From assembly GCA_003518745.1 (NCBI GenBank), contig DOYB01000143.1:1-15272 (forward strand): a stretch of DNA of 15,272 bases, in the 5' to 3' direction. The stretch comes from Selenomonas sp. GTDB taxonomy: Bacteria; Bacillota; Negativicutes; Selenomonadales; Selenomonadaceae. The position numbers were made by a program, and so were the translations under genes. Numbering within the stretch: the stretch's first letter is position 1; each line of letters opens with the position of its first letter. This document shows positions 6,328 through 13,796 of the stretch, one piece after another. The notes under the pieces are model-generated. The model made no database searches. It had not been told where the DNA came from and saw nothing but the letters and a program-made list of their open reading frames with translations.

Positions 6328-7614
6328 ATGTCAACAGTGGTAATAACGGGAACCCAATGGGGCGATGAGGGTAAGGGAAAGATTGTCGATTATCTGGCTC
6401 AGCAGGCTGATACGGTGGTCCGTTTTCAGGGAGGAAGTAATGCCGGGCATACGGTGGCAGTCAATGGGGAAGAGTATAAGCTGAGGCTGCTCCCCTCGGG
6501 AATCCTGTATAAGGGGACTCACAATGTGGTGGCCAATGGTGTCGTGGTGGATCCTCAGGTTATGCTGGAGGAAATGGATGCCATGGAAAAACGTGGCATC
6601 GACGTATCAGGAATACGTCTTTCCAACCGTGCCCATGTGGTACTGCCATATCATCGTCTACTGGATGAGCTGGGTGAGGAAGCGAGGGGAGCTAAGAAGA
6701 TAGGAACCACAAAGCGTGGTATAGGCCCCTGCTATATGGATAAGGATAATCGCATCGGAATAAGGGTATGCGACCTTATTGACAAAGAGGAATTCCCAAG
6801 GCGGCTCAAGGAGAATCTTGCCATAAAGAACCATGAGATCAAAGTGCTTTACAATCATGAGCCGCTTGATTACGATGAGATACTGAAGGAGTATGAGGGC
6901 TATGCAGACCGTCTGCGGCCCTATGTATGTGATACCATTGCTCTGCTCAATGAGGAAGTGCAGCAGGGACGTAAGATTCTGTTTGAGGGTGCCCAGGCAA
7001 CAATGCTGGATATAGACTATGGAACATATCCATATGTGACGGCTTCCCATCCGATTTCAGGCGGGGTGGGTATCGGAGCCGGTGTTGCCCCCAATAAGAT
7101 AGACAAGGTTGTTGGGGTTGTGAAAGCCTATTGCACCCGTGTGGGAGAAGGCCCCTTCCCAACTGAGCAGCTGAATGAGATAGGGGATAAGCTCAGGGAA
7201 GCCGGCCATGAGTTCGGAACCGTGACGGGACGTCCCCGTCGTACAGGCTGGCTGGATGCATGTGTAGTGAGATATGCGGGACTTCTTTCGGGAATTGACT
7301 ACATGGCGATAACCCGCCTTGATATACTGGATGGATTTGATGAAATCAAGATGTGTACAGGATACCGCTATAAGGGTGAACTGCTGAATGAGATTCCTGC
7401 AAGCCTGAGGGTGTTGGCAGAGGTGGAGCCGGTCTATGAGACCTTCCAGGGATGGAAGACAGATATCAGCGGGATACGCTCCTATGAGGAACTGCCGGAG
7501 GCGGCCAGAAAATACTTGGAACGCATGGCAGAGGTGACGGGAATTGCCCTGGGAATCGTTTCAGTGGGACCCAACAGGGATCAGACCATTGTAATCGCGA
7601 AGGACATTTTCTAA
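6328..7614 (+). CDS. purA: Adenylosuccinate synthetase
   Basis: A 428-residue GTP-dependent ligase that joins IMP and aspartate to give adenylosuccinate, the substrate of the PurB encoded just upstream. Visible signatures are GTQWGDEGKGK (residues 8-18, with catalytic D13 and the phosphate loop), GSNAGHTV (with H41), TTKRGIGPCY (IMP binding), GRPRRTGWLD and TRLDILDG (guanine recognition), and the C-terminal SVGPNRDQT. Length and motif order match typical bacterial PurA. The ATG at 6328 has GAGAGGG upstream. A strong hairpin terminator follows 60 bases after the stop, so purA is the last gene of the transcript. Confidence 0.97.
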   Translation: MSTVVITGTQWGDEGKGKIVDYLAQQADTVVRFQGGSNAGHTVAVNGEEYKLRLLPSGILYKGTHNVVANGVVVDPQVMLEEMDAMEKRGIDVSGIRLSNRAHVVLPYHRLLDELGEEARGAKKIGTTKRGIGPCYMDKDNRIGIRVCDLIDKEEFPRRLKENLAIKNHEIKVLYNHEPLDYDEILKEYEGYADRLRPYVCDTIALLNEEVQQGRKILFEGAQATMLDIDYGTYPYVTASHPISGGVGIGAGVAPNKIDKVVGVVKAYCTRVGEGPFPTEQLNEIGDKLREAGHEFGTVTGRPRRTGWLDACVVRYAGLLSGIDYMAITRLDILDGFDEIKMCTGYRYKGELLNEIPASLRVLAEVEPVYETFQGWKTDISGIRSYEELPEAARKYLERMAEVTGIALGIVSVGPNRDQTIVIAKDIF

Positions 7615-7673
7615 TTAAGAGCTGGCTTATGAATGTCCCGTAATGAAATGCAGGGCTTTGAAGAAAGTCCATA

Positions 7674-7730
7674 AAAATAAGAGAATTCCAAACGAAGTCG
7701 AGTTAGCTTTGGATGGAATTCTCTTATTTT
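7674..7730. terminator. Bidirectional rho-independent terminator between purA and rqcH
   Basis: A perfect 16-bp stem: AAAATAAGAGAATTCC at 7674-7689 pairs with 7715-7730, with a 25-base loop whose edges can add CCAAA/TTTGG pairing. A-rich and T-rich flanks on both sides give a U tract in either direction. It fits the end of the purA transcript and, from the other strand, of rqcH. Confidence 0.8.
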
Positions 7731-7754
7731 GTGTCTGAAATAGAATATTATGGA

Positions 7755-7768
7755 TAAATGGGAATTTA
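7755..7768 (+). repeat. 14-nt dispersed repeat, copy 2
   Basis: TAAATGGGAATTTA, shared with the left end (inverted) and the right end of the window. Here it lies between two convergent genes, 10 bases or more from any start, so a role as an operator is unlikely at this copy. Sixteen bases (7753-7768) match the right-end copy. Confidence 0.6.
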
Positions 7769-7805
7769 GCGGTGTAATGCGATTTTGTGAATCTAAGCGA
7801 ACCTA

Positions 7806-7920
7806 GCCCTCCCCTATGGGGAGGGGGGACCGCGTTAGCGGTGGGTGAGGTTCGGAGATGAGTTCTGCCTCGAACCTCATCCACCGTCTTCGACGGTCCC
7901 CCTTCCCCAAAGGGGAAGGC
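7806..7920. repeat. Large GC-rich palindromic intergenic element (MITE/REP-like)
   Basis: About 115 bases forming one long imperfect inverted repeat: 7806-7854 pairs with 7871-7920 around a 16-base loop. The inner nine pairs (TGAGGTTCG) are perfect. Each arm also folds on itself into two small hairpins: CTCCCC-TAT-GGGGAG and ACCGC-GTTA-GCGGT on the left, ACCGTC-TTC-GACGGT and CCTTCCCC-AAA-GGGGAAGG on the right. It contains no gene. Similar CCTTCCCC-AAA-GGGGAAGG elements are, from memory, common between genes in Firmicutes; multiplicity in this genome cannot be tested here. The TTTT after the right arm could add to termination on the plus strand. Confidence 0.75.
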
Positions 7921-7937
7921 TTTTACACTATTGACAT

Positions 7938-9710
7938 TCACTTTGAAGCAGGATTTTCCGCAGAGGACAGTTTCAAGACTGCTTCTAGCATTTCCTCGTC
8001 GGGTGTGATATACAGGGTGTGCTGGTTGGTGAAGATTACGAAGCCGGGCTTTGCTCCTGAAGGCTTCTTGACGTATCGGCATTCTGTATAGTCCACGGGA
8101 ACCTTTGAGGAGCTCTTTGCTTGACTGAAGTGGACAGCCAACTGTGCTGCCAGCAGGAGGGTTTCCTCATTTGGCGATTCTCCGCCGGAGCGGAGGATGA
8201 CATGGGAGCCGGGGATTTCCTTGGTATGGAGCCAGATGTCATTGTAAGCCGCGGTTTTGAAGGTGAGACGGTCGTTCTGGTAATTGTTCTTGCCTACGAG
8301 AATTTCTGTCCCATCGGCTGCTTTGAAGGAAAAGGGCTGGGCGGGCTTGTCGTTATTTTTCTTTCGTGGCTTCTCTTTGAGGTAGCCGCCTGATACCAGT
8401 TCGTTATGGATTTCCGCGATTTCCCCGAAGGAGGAGGAACTTTCCAATGAGCTGTCTATACTGGATAGGTACTTCACTTCCTCTTCGCATTTTTCCAGCT
8501 GCTCCAGAAGATAGGTCTGTGCCCGTTTAAGCTTGTCGTATTTTTTGTAGCAGGCCTGCATATTCTGGATAAGGGTGAGGCGTTTATCAAGGGGGATGGT
8601 AATCTTTTCCCCTGTTTCGCTGTAAATATCAGTGACAGTTATTTCGCTGTCCGCATGATCCCTGAATTGGTAATGGCAGGTCATGAGATTATCCGCGCGA
8701 AATCGCCACTCCTCTGCATTTTCAGCATCCTCAATCTCTCTGTTCAGGACATCTATTTTGTTGACTGCCCTATGAAGCTCGTTTTTGATTAATTTCTTGA
8801 AGCGGTCCTTGTCCGGCAGGACGTAGCTGCCTATAAGCCGGTCCGCCACTTCCAACATTTCGGAAAGGGTAGGAAATGACAGTTCTGACTCTGCTTTTTT
8901 ATGCTTTATGGGAAATGCTGCCATGGCGATGAGTTTTTTGTTTTCGCCCAGTAAGAGGCAGGGGGAAGGTTTTTCAGTACACAGCCTGCAGAGCTCCGTC
9001 AGAGCATCTCCAATTGCTTTGAAGTCTATTGGTTCCAGTTCTCCAATCAGGATATCTGAGGATAGTCCCGCGGAAAAGGCAGCCTCCCTGGCCGTTATTG
9101 GCCCGAAGCCGAGACAGGTGTCCATAAGGGCGGAGAAAAGCTTTTTTTCTTTGTTACTCTGCAGCCGAGTCAGAACCTCCTCCAAGGGGATTGCAAAGAG
9201 ATTCAGCTTGTCCTGAGCTGGGGGGAGTTCATATTCCTGACCGGGGAGCACTGTGCGGGCACGGCTGCTGTTCTGTCCGATTTTCCTAAGGGCATCAATG
9301 ATTATGTTGTTCTCTAAAAGTATGATATTACTGTATTTGCCCATAAGCTCAATCACTAGGGTGCGTGTTACGATGCTGCCTTTTGCGCCTATTGTATCTA
9401 TGTCGATAAAAAACAGACGATCCAGACCATGCTGGCGGATATCGGCTATGCGTCCGGTCTCAATGTACTTTCGCAGCACCATGCAGAAGACGGGAGGCTC
9501 CGGAGGATTTTCAAGGGGCTTTGCTATAATGTGCAGTGACGGATTCTGTGGATTCACAGACAGCTGCAGCATAGAGTTACGCCCCGGCTGGCGTACTGAA
9601 AGGATTACTGAATGTTTATTGGGCTGGGTAATTTTGTCGATTCGGCCTCCAATCAGGGCTGCGCTAAGCTCTGCAGCCAGGGGACGCATCGAAAAGCCTT
9701 CTAAGCTCAT
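7938..9710 (-). CDS. rqcH: RqcH / NFACT family ribosome-associated quality control factor (FbpA-type)
   Basis: A 590-residue NFACT protein, the bacterial counterpart of Rqc2/NEMF. It binds stalled 50S subunits carrying peptidyl-tRNA and recruits tRNA-Ala to add C-terminal alanine tails that mark the peptide for degradation. The NFACT-N domain (about 1-215) contains QHGLDRLFFID, with D97 and R98 at the positions known to be essential in Bacillus subtilis RqcH. Residues about 280-440 form the helical/coiled-coil arm (MQACYKKYDKLKRAQTYL). The C-terminal NFACT-R domain has the DIWLHTKEIPGSHVILRSGG motif. Older annotations call such proteins fibronectin-binding. The ATG at 9710 has CGAGGT eight bases upstream. 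It is a single gene, convergent with purA and divergent from the chemoreceptor. Confidence 0.94.
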   Translation of the reverse strand: MSLEGFSMRPLAAELSAALIGGRIDKITQPNKHSVILSVRQPGRNSMLQLSVNPQNPSLHIIAKPLENPPEPPVFCMVLRKYIETGRIADIRQHGLDRLFFIDIDTIGAKGSIVTRTLVIELMGKYSNIILLENNIIIDALRKIGQNSSRARTVLPGQEYELPPAQDKLNLFAIPLEEVLTRLQSNKEKKLFSALMDTCLGFGPITAREAAFSAGLSSDILIGELEPIDFKAIGDALTELCRLCTEKPSPCLLLGENKKLIAMAAFPIKHKKAESELSFPTLSEMLEVADRLIGSYVLPDKDRFKKLIKNELHRAVNKIDVLNREIEDAENAEEWRFRADNLMTCHYQFRDHADSEITVTDIYSETGEKITIPLDKRLTLIQNMQACYKKYDKLKRAQTYLLEQLEKCEEEVKYLSSIDSSLESSSSFGEIAEIHNELVSGGYLKEKPRKKNNDKPAQPFSFKAADGTEILVGKNNYQNDRLTFKTAAYNDIWLHTKEIPGSHVILRSGGESPNEETLLLAAQLAVHFSQAKSSSKVPVDYTECRYVKKPSGAKPGFVIFTNQHTLYITPDEEMLEAVLKLSSAENPASK

Positions 9711-9735
9711 AATTTATACCTCGATTAGCATGAAA

Positions 9736-9764
9736 ATTAAACCTACCATGGTAGAATTCGTCAG
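9736..9764 (-). promoter_or_regulatory. rqcH promoter with a 12-bp palindrome in its spacer
   Basis: On the minus strand CTGACG (9759-9764) and TTTAAT (9736-9741) are separated by exactly 17 bases. The spacer contains the perfect palindrome CTACCATGGTAG (9743-9754), an ideal position for a repressor. The rqcH start is 26 bases from the -10. The hexamers match consensus at four and five of six positions. Confidence 0.5.
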
Positions 9765-9772
9765 TGAAGGTA

Positions 9773-9811
9773 AAAATCCTTCATTGGAGCTCTGAGGCGA
9801 TGAAGGATTTT
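9773..9811. other. Strong hairpin between divergent promoters
   Basis: AAAATCCTTCAT (9773-9784) pairs perfectly with ATGAAGGATTTT (9800-9811), a 12-bp stem with a 15-base loop, T-rich on both sides. It has the shape of a bidirectional terminator but sits between divergent genes, where no upstream transcript is expected to end. It may insulate the two promoters or reflect an unannotated transcript. Confidence 0.6.
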
Positions 9812-9833
9812 ATGTTTGAAAATTTGCTGTGTT

Positions 9834-9839
9834 TATAAT
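9834..9839 (+). promoter_or_regulatory. Candidate -10 box for the chemoreceptor gene
   Basis: A perfect TATAAT 90 bases before the chosen start. No good -35 hexamer is found 16-18 bases upstream, and I see no sigma-28 type motif, so this is a partial promoter call only. Confidence 0.35.
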
Positions 9840-9928
9840 ATTTTCAGAAGGATTTTAAGAAGAAATGAAGAATCTATAGAGTGAAAACGGTGCGTATTCC
9901 TATTTTTATGACAGGGGTGGAAATTATT

Positions 9929-11713
9929 ATGGGCGCTTTTCAATCTATGCGAACCAAGTTCATTATGATGATGGTAGGAGCATCATTGGTGACTATGGTT
10001 TGTGTTGCTGGTATCTTCCTGAAGAACATGGCTGATCAAATGGAAGAAGAAGTGGCGAATGTCAAGAAGACTATGGTGGAGGATGTAGAGAGGGAGCTTA
10101 AGATTGAGACTGAGATAGCCATCAGTCTTATCAACCAGATCTATAAGCGTCAGCAGGCAGGCCTGTTGACGGAGGCCGAGGCAAAGAAAGAGGCCGCGGA
10201 TTTGGTTCGTGATTTGCGGTACGATGATGGTGCGGGATATTTCTGGGTTGATACCTATGAGGGTGTCAACGTGGTTCTCCTGGGACGTAATACTGAGGGC
10301 AAATCCCGTATAGGGTTGACGGATCCTACAGGCAAGCAGTTCATCAAGGAAATGATTGAGAATGGCCGTAAGGACGGCGGCGGTTACACCGACTTGATGT
10401 TCGCGAAGCCCAATGAGACCGAGCCTTTGCCGAAGCGCAACTACACGGCTGCATTCGCTCCTTATCAGTGGGTTTTGGGAACAGGAGTGTGGATTGACTA
10501 CATTGATGCCCGTGTCGCGAAGGTTCAGGAAGCGGCTGACGCGGCATTCTATTCGAGTGTCATTAACGTAGCGATTGTTATCGTTGTTCTGGAAGCTCTT
10601 CTTATTGCCGCGGCAGTGTACCTTGGCAATCATATGGTGGCTCCTATACTGCGGCTGACTGAGCGCATTGGCATTATTGCCACAGGTGATTTCAGGGATA
10701 CCAGTGCCAGTGAGGATTCCAGTCGTGGCGATGAAATCGGTGCTATGGGTCGGGCCATGGATAAGATGAAGCTCAATATCAACTCGCTGATGAAGACTGT
10801 TGTGAGTTCTTCGGAGCAGGTGGCAGCGGCTTCGGAACAGCTGACGGCCAGTGCTGACCAGTCTGCTAAAGCAATCCATCAGGTTGCTGATTCAATCGTT
10901 CGGGTAGCAGGGGCCTGCAATGAGCAGTTTGTCGAGGTTGAACATGCCACAGAGCAGACAGAGCAGCTGTCTACTAACATGACCGGCTTTACAGAGACAC
11001 TGGGAGAAGCGCTTCAGAAGATTGAGACCACTAACGCGGCCGCGGACGAGGGCGCTAAGAATGTAATGAACGCAGTATCTCAGATGAAGCTCATTGAATC
11101 CTCTGTCAGTGAATCTGCCAAGGTTATTGCTGAGCTGGGTGAGGAGTCCGACAAGATCGGCAAGATCGTGGATGCGATTTCCGCTATTGCTGAGCAGACT
11201 AACCTGCTGGCTCTCAATGCTGCTATCGAGGCTGCTCGTGCCGGTGAGCACGGGAGAGGCTTCGCGGTAGTCGCGGATGAGGTCAGGAAACTGGCTGAAC
11301 AGTCCCAGACCTCTGCAGGTGAGATTTCCTCCTTGATTACCTCAATTCAGGAGAAGGCGCAGAATGCGGTTCATGTCATGCAGTCCGGTGTTGATCAGAC
11401 CAAGGCCGGTACCGAGGCAGTGGATGGAGCAGGTGATACCTTCCGTCAGATTGCCCAGATGGTTACTGAGGTTGCAGAGCGTTCCAACCGCATGAAGCAT
11501 ATTGTTGAAAATCTTTCTGAGGGCTCCGATGTTATTTCCCAGGCTGTTGGCAGAATTGATGGTAAGAGCAGGGATGTGGCCAGAGAGTCAGAGACAGTTT
11601 CCGCAGCTTCTGAGGAGCAGACAGCTACAATGCATGAGATTGCGGATGCCAGCCGTTCCCTTGCGCAGATGGCACAGGAAATGCAGAACTCCTTGAGTCA
11701 ATTCAAGATTTGA
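9929..11713 (+). CDS. Methyl-accepting chemotaxis protein with sCache_2 sensor domain
   Basis: A 594-residue transmembrane chemoreceptor. TM1 is at about 12-31 and TM2 at about 210-232; between them is an extracytoplasmic single-Cache domain of the sCache_2 type. Its hallmarks are GAGYFWVDTYEG, then DPTGKQFIKEMIENGRKDGG, KRNYTAAFAPYQWVLGTGVW and ID. Such domains often bind small organic acids or similar ligands, but the ligand here is unknown. A HAMP linker (about 233-290) leads to the long signalling helices. The highly conserved hairpin tip that contacts CheA/CheW is NLLALNAAIEAARAGEHGRG, near 425-444. There is no C-terminal CheR-binding pentapeptide. The ATG at 9929 has GGGGTGG before it; a GTG at 9881 in frame would add 16 residues and lacks a good site. 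It stands alone, with no che genes nearby, and ends in a clear terminator. Confidence 0.92.
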   Translation: MGAFQSMRTKFIMMMVGASLVTMVCVAGIFLKNMADQMEEEVANVKKTMVEDVERELKIETEIAISLINQIYKRQQAGLLTEAEAKKEAADLVRDLRYDDGAGYFWVDTYEGVNVVLLGRNTEGKSRIGLTDPTGKQFIKEMIENGRKDGGGYTDLMFAKPNETEPLPKRNYTAAFAPYQWVLGTGVWIDYIDARVAKVQEAADAAFYSSVINVAIVIVVLEALLIAAAVYLGNHMVAPILRLTERIGIIATGDFRDTSASEDSSRGDEIGAMGRAMDKMKLNINSLMKTVVSSSEQVAAASEQLTASADQSAKAIHQVADSIVRVAGACNEQFVEVEHATEQTEQLSTNMTGFTETLGEALQKIETTNAAADEGAKNVMNAVSQMKLIESSVSESAKVIAELGEESDKIGKIVDAISAIAEQTNLLALNAAIEAARAGEHGRGFAVVADEVRKLAEQSQTSAGEISSLITSIQEKAQNAVHVMQSGVDQTKAGTEAVDGAGDTFRQIAQMVTEVAERSNRMKHIVENLSEGSDVISQAVGRIDGKSRDVARESETVSAASEEQTATMHEIADASRSLAQMAQEMQNSLSQFKI

Positions 11714-11719
11714 TTTACC

Positions 11720-11753
11720 GTTCCCGCGGGATAGTTCCTGCGGGAACTTTTTT
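11720..11753 (+). terminator. Rho-independent terminator of the chemoreceptor gene
   Basis: GTTCCCGC (11720-11727) pairs with GCGGGAAC (11740-11747) around a 12-base loop, followed directly by six T residues. It starts 7 bases after the stop codon. Confidence 0.9.
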
Positions 11754-11796
11754 CTGTGTATACGGCGGATTATGGGAAATTATTTTTCGGATACCC

Positions 11797-11826
11797 TTGG
11801 CAAAATACAAAAATAGGCGTTATAAT
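11797..11826 (+). promoter_or_regulatory. Promoter of the polysaccharide deacetylase gene
   Basis: TTGGCA (11797-11802), an 18-base spacer, then a perfect TATAAT (11821-11826), 37 bases upstream of the ATG. The terminator of the preceding gene ends about 45 bases earlier, so this gene is transcribed independently. Confidence 0.72.
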
Positions 11827-11863
11827 TATCCACGGTATATGAATTTTTTGCAGAGGTGAAGGG

Positions 11864-12694
11864 ATGCTTTCTAAGGGATTTTGGAAAATGTCTTTAGTTT
11901 TAAGACTTTGTGCCGTGATTGCCGTGATTGTGAGCTGCGTTCTGTTTGCCGGTAAATCCGCGCACATTGATGCGGAATCTGTTCAGGATATCGAGCAGGG
12001 GCAGAAGGTCATGGTATTGAATTACCACAAGGTTGACAACAGTTTTAATTCTCTGGCTATTCCGCCAAGTGATTTTGAGGCACAGATGCAGTTCCTGGAG
12101 AAAAATGGATATCATACGATTTCACCTGATGAACTGTATAACGCTTTGACTGAAGGTGGGGCCCTGCCACAAAATCCGGTGCTTATAACCTTTGATGACG
12201 GCTATGTGGATAACTATACTAATGCTTTTCCCATCCTGAAGAAGTATAATATGAAAGCTACGATTTTCGTTGTGCCGGGGTTTACCAATGTAAACAAGAA
12301 CTACCTGACCTGGGATCAGATGCTTGAGATGGAGCAAAACGGAATAACCATCGAGTCCCACACCATGAACCACAAGCCCTTGGAAGGTCTGAGCGATGAC
12401 CAGATAATAGCGGAGCTGAAGGATTCAAAGCAGCGTCTCGAGGCGAGACTGGGCCATCCGGTGGAGTATCTTGCGTATCCCACAGGAACCTATAATTTAC
12501 ACATTGCCAGTATTGCCAAGGAAGTAGGATATCGTGGCGCTTTTACCGTGAAGTATGGAAATGTTGACATGGGAAGCAACGTGTATGCGCTGGAGCGGGT
12601 ACCTATTTTCAGGACGGAACACACCATGCGCGACTTCTATGAACGTCTCCAATATCGTCCGCTGGTGGAGCAATTCGGGTGGACGAAAAATTAG
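11864..12694 (+). CDS. Polysaccharide deacetylase, CE4/NodB domain, membrane-anchored or secreted
   Basis: A 276-residue enzyme of carbohydrate esterase family 4, which removes N- or O-acetyl groups from polysaccharides such as peptidoglycan or poly-N-acetylglucosamine, using a metal held by Asp-His-His. Residues 11-29 are a single hydrophobic segment (uncleaved anchor or signal peptide), so it acts outside the cytoplasm. The NodB domain begins with VLNYHKVDN (51-59). Motif 1 is TFDDGY (109-114; D111 likely catalytic base, D112 metal ligand), motif 2 is SHTMNH (165-170; H166 and H170), and motif 3 is AYPTGTYN (204-211). The arrangement resembles PgaB/IcaB-type and YadE-type deacetylases. The substrate is not determined. 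The ATG at 11864 follows GAGGTGAAGGG, and the gene has its own promoter. Confidence 0.92.
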   Translation: MLSKGFWKMSLVLRLCAVIAVIVSCVLFAGKSAHIDAESVQDIEQGQKVMVLNYHKVDNSFNSLAIPPSDFEAQMQFLEKNGYHTISPDELYNALTEGGALPQNPVLITFDDGYVDNYTNAFPILKKYNMKATIFVVPGFTNVNKNYLTWDQMLEMEQNGITIESHTMNHKPLEGLSDDQIIAELKDSKQRLEARLGHPVEYLAYPTGTYNLHIASIAKEVGYRGAFTVKYGNVDMGSNVYALERVPIFRTEHTMRDFYERLQYRPLVEQFGWTKN

Positions 12695-12787
12695 ATTAGG
12701 ATGTGCGAAAATAATCGCTTTAGTATGCGCAGGATGAATTTGTCATGGCAGATTCAGACAAGCAGAATGCAGTGATTATTGACGCAT

Positions 12788-12826
12788 AGCTCCTTACTTG
12801 ACGTAAGAGCTTGTGTAGGGTATAAT
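12788..12826 (+). promoter_or_regulatory. sigH promoter with an inverted repeat over the -35 box
   Basis: TTGACG (12798-12803), 17-base spacer, TATAAT (12821-12826): a near-consensus sigma-A promoter 52 bases before the sigH ATG. The -35 is enclosed by an inverted repeat whose arms are AGCTCCTTAC (12788-12797) and GTAAGAGCT (12803-12811), nine pairs with one bulged base. The position suits a regulator site controlling sigH. Confidence 0.75.
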
Positions 12827-12878
12827 TTTCACTGGCAGTTGTAGATGAAGCTATGTTTTTAGTCATGGGGGTCGTAGG

Positions 12879-13619
12879 ATGGAAGCGGAACCAAATGTTG
12901 ATTGCAACGAAGAAGAGTTCAGCGAATTCGAACAATTTACGGATGAGGAGCTGATTCTTGAAATCAAGGACAATCTCAATAATTTGGCGCTGGAATACAT
13001 TATCAACAAGTATCGGAATTTCGTGAGGGCTAAGGCAAGGTCGTATTTCCTCATTGGGGCCGATAGGGAGGATATTATACAGGAGGGCATGATTGGTTTT
13101 TATAAGGCAATTCGTGACTTTCGGAATGACAAGTTGTCTTCCTTCCGCGCATTTGCTGAGTTGTGTGTGACGCGACAAATTATTACAGCTATTAAGACGG
13201 CAACTAGACAGAAGCATATACCTTTGAATTCATATATTTCATTGAATAAGCCAATTTATGATGAGGATTCTGACCGCACCCTGCTGGATGTCCTGTCCGG
13301 AGCGAAGGTTTCAGACCCTGAGGAGCTTGTTATCAGCAGGGAAGAGTTCATAGACATCGAAAAGAAGATGGAAGAGATTTTGAGCGATTTGGAATGGAAG
13401 GTTCTCATGTCCTATCTGGACGGAAAATCCTACCAGGAAATCGCGGTGGATCTGGATCGTCATGTTAAGTCCATAGACAATGCTCTCCAACGGGTGAAGC
13501 GCAAGCTGGAGCGCTATATGGAGAACCGTGGCGAAGATATTGATATCAGCACAGTTTATAAAGGACTTTCCTCAATCAATCGGAATTTGACTGATGTGGA
13601 GGAAAGCCCACGGAATTAA
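12879..13619 (+). CDS. sigH: RNA polymerase sigma-H factor (Spo0H-type)
   Basis: A 246-residue sigma-70 family protein closely matching the Bacillus SigH, which in that genus directs transition-state, competence and early sporulation genes. Region 2 is almost word for word the family sequence: KYRNFVRAKARSYFLIGADR (45-64), the QEGMIGFYKAIRDF core-binding helix, and FAELCVTRQIITAIKTATRQ (92-111) for the -10 element. KHIPLNSYISLNKPI and RTLLDVLSGAKV follow. Region 4 (about 165-212) has LSDLEWKVLMSYLDGKSYQE and the recognition helix HVKSIDNALQRVKRKL. A tail of about 30 residues (from ENRGEDI) exceeds the usual length of about 218. The usual neighbours (rlmB, yacP, rpmG, secE, nusG) are absent. 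Whether this host sporulates cannot be told from the window. Confidence 0.95.
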   Translation: MEAEPNVDCNEEEFSEFEQFTDEELILEIKDNLNNLALEYIINKYRNFVRAKARSYFLIGADREDIIQEGMIGFYKAIRDFRNDKLSSFRAFAELCVTRQIITAIKTATRQKHIPLNSYISLNKPIYDEDSDRTLLDVLSGAKVSDPEELVISREEFIDIEKKMEEILSDLEWKVLMSYLDGKSYQEIAVDLDRHVKSIDNALQRVKRKLERYMENRGEDIDISTVYKGLSSINRNLTDVEESPRN

Positions 13620-13623
13620 TTCT

Positions 13624-13659
13624 GGGCATAGCCTTTGAGTGGGCTATGTCCTTTTATTT
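13624..13659 (+). terminator. Rho-independent terminator after sigH
   Basis: GGGCATAGCC (13624-13633) pairs with GGCTATGTCC (13642-13651), ten pairs including one G-U, with an eight-base loop, followed by TTTTATTT. It begins 5 bases after the sigH stop. Confidence 0.85.
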
Positions 13660-13701
13660 CGTGTACCGCTTGATTTTGAAGTTGTCAATCAATAGAAAAC
13701 A

Positions 13702-13737
13702 GCAGGGAAACGTCATACATCCATTTACGTCCCCTGC
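13702..13737 (-). terminator. Possible terminator of the diguanylate cyclase gene
   Basis: GCAGGG (13702-13707) pairs with CCCTGC (13732-13737), and ACGT with ACGT inside, around a 13-base loop. On the minus strand the stem is followed by TGTTTTC. It lies about 140 bases beyond the stop of the minus-strand gene, so the assignment is tentative. Confidence 0.4.
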
Positions 13738-13796
13738 CTTGTTCCTTTAGTTTAAACCAATCATTTAGAAAAATCAAGAATTTCTTCTTTCTTTCT

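Noticed and set aside
7806..7920. CRISPR array
   Set aside because: The repeats are two inverted arms of one palindrome, not regularly spaced direct repeats with unique spacers.
7627..8091. Frames running through the palindromic element into the end of rqcH
   Set aside because: They consist largely of translated GC-rich hairpin repeat and of antisense or shifted rqcH sequence.
9983..10879. 298-codon minus-strand frame opposite the chemoreceptor
   Set aside because: It is antisense to conserved Cache/HAMP coding sequence, has no recognisable domain, and no ribosome site was seen.
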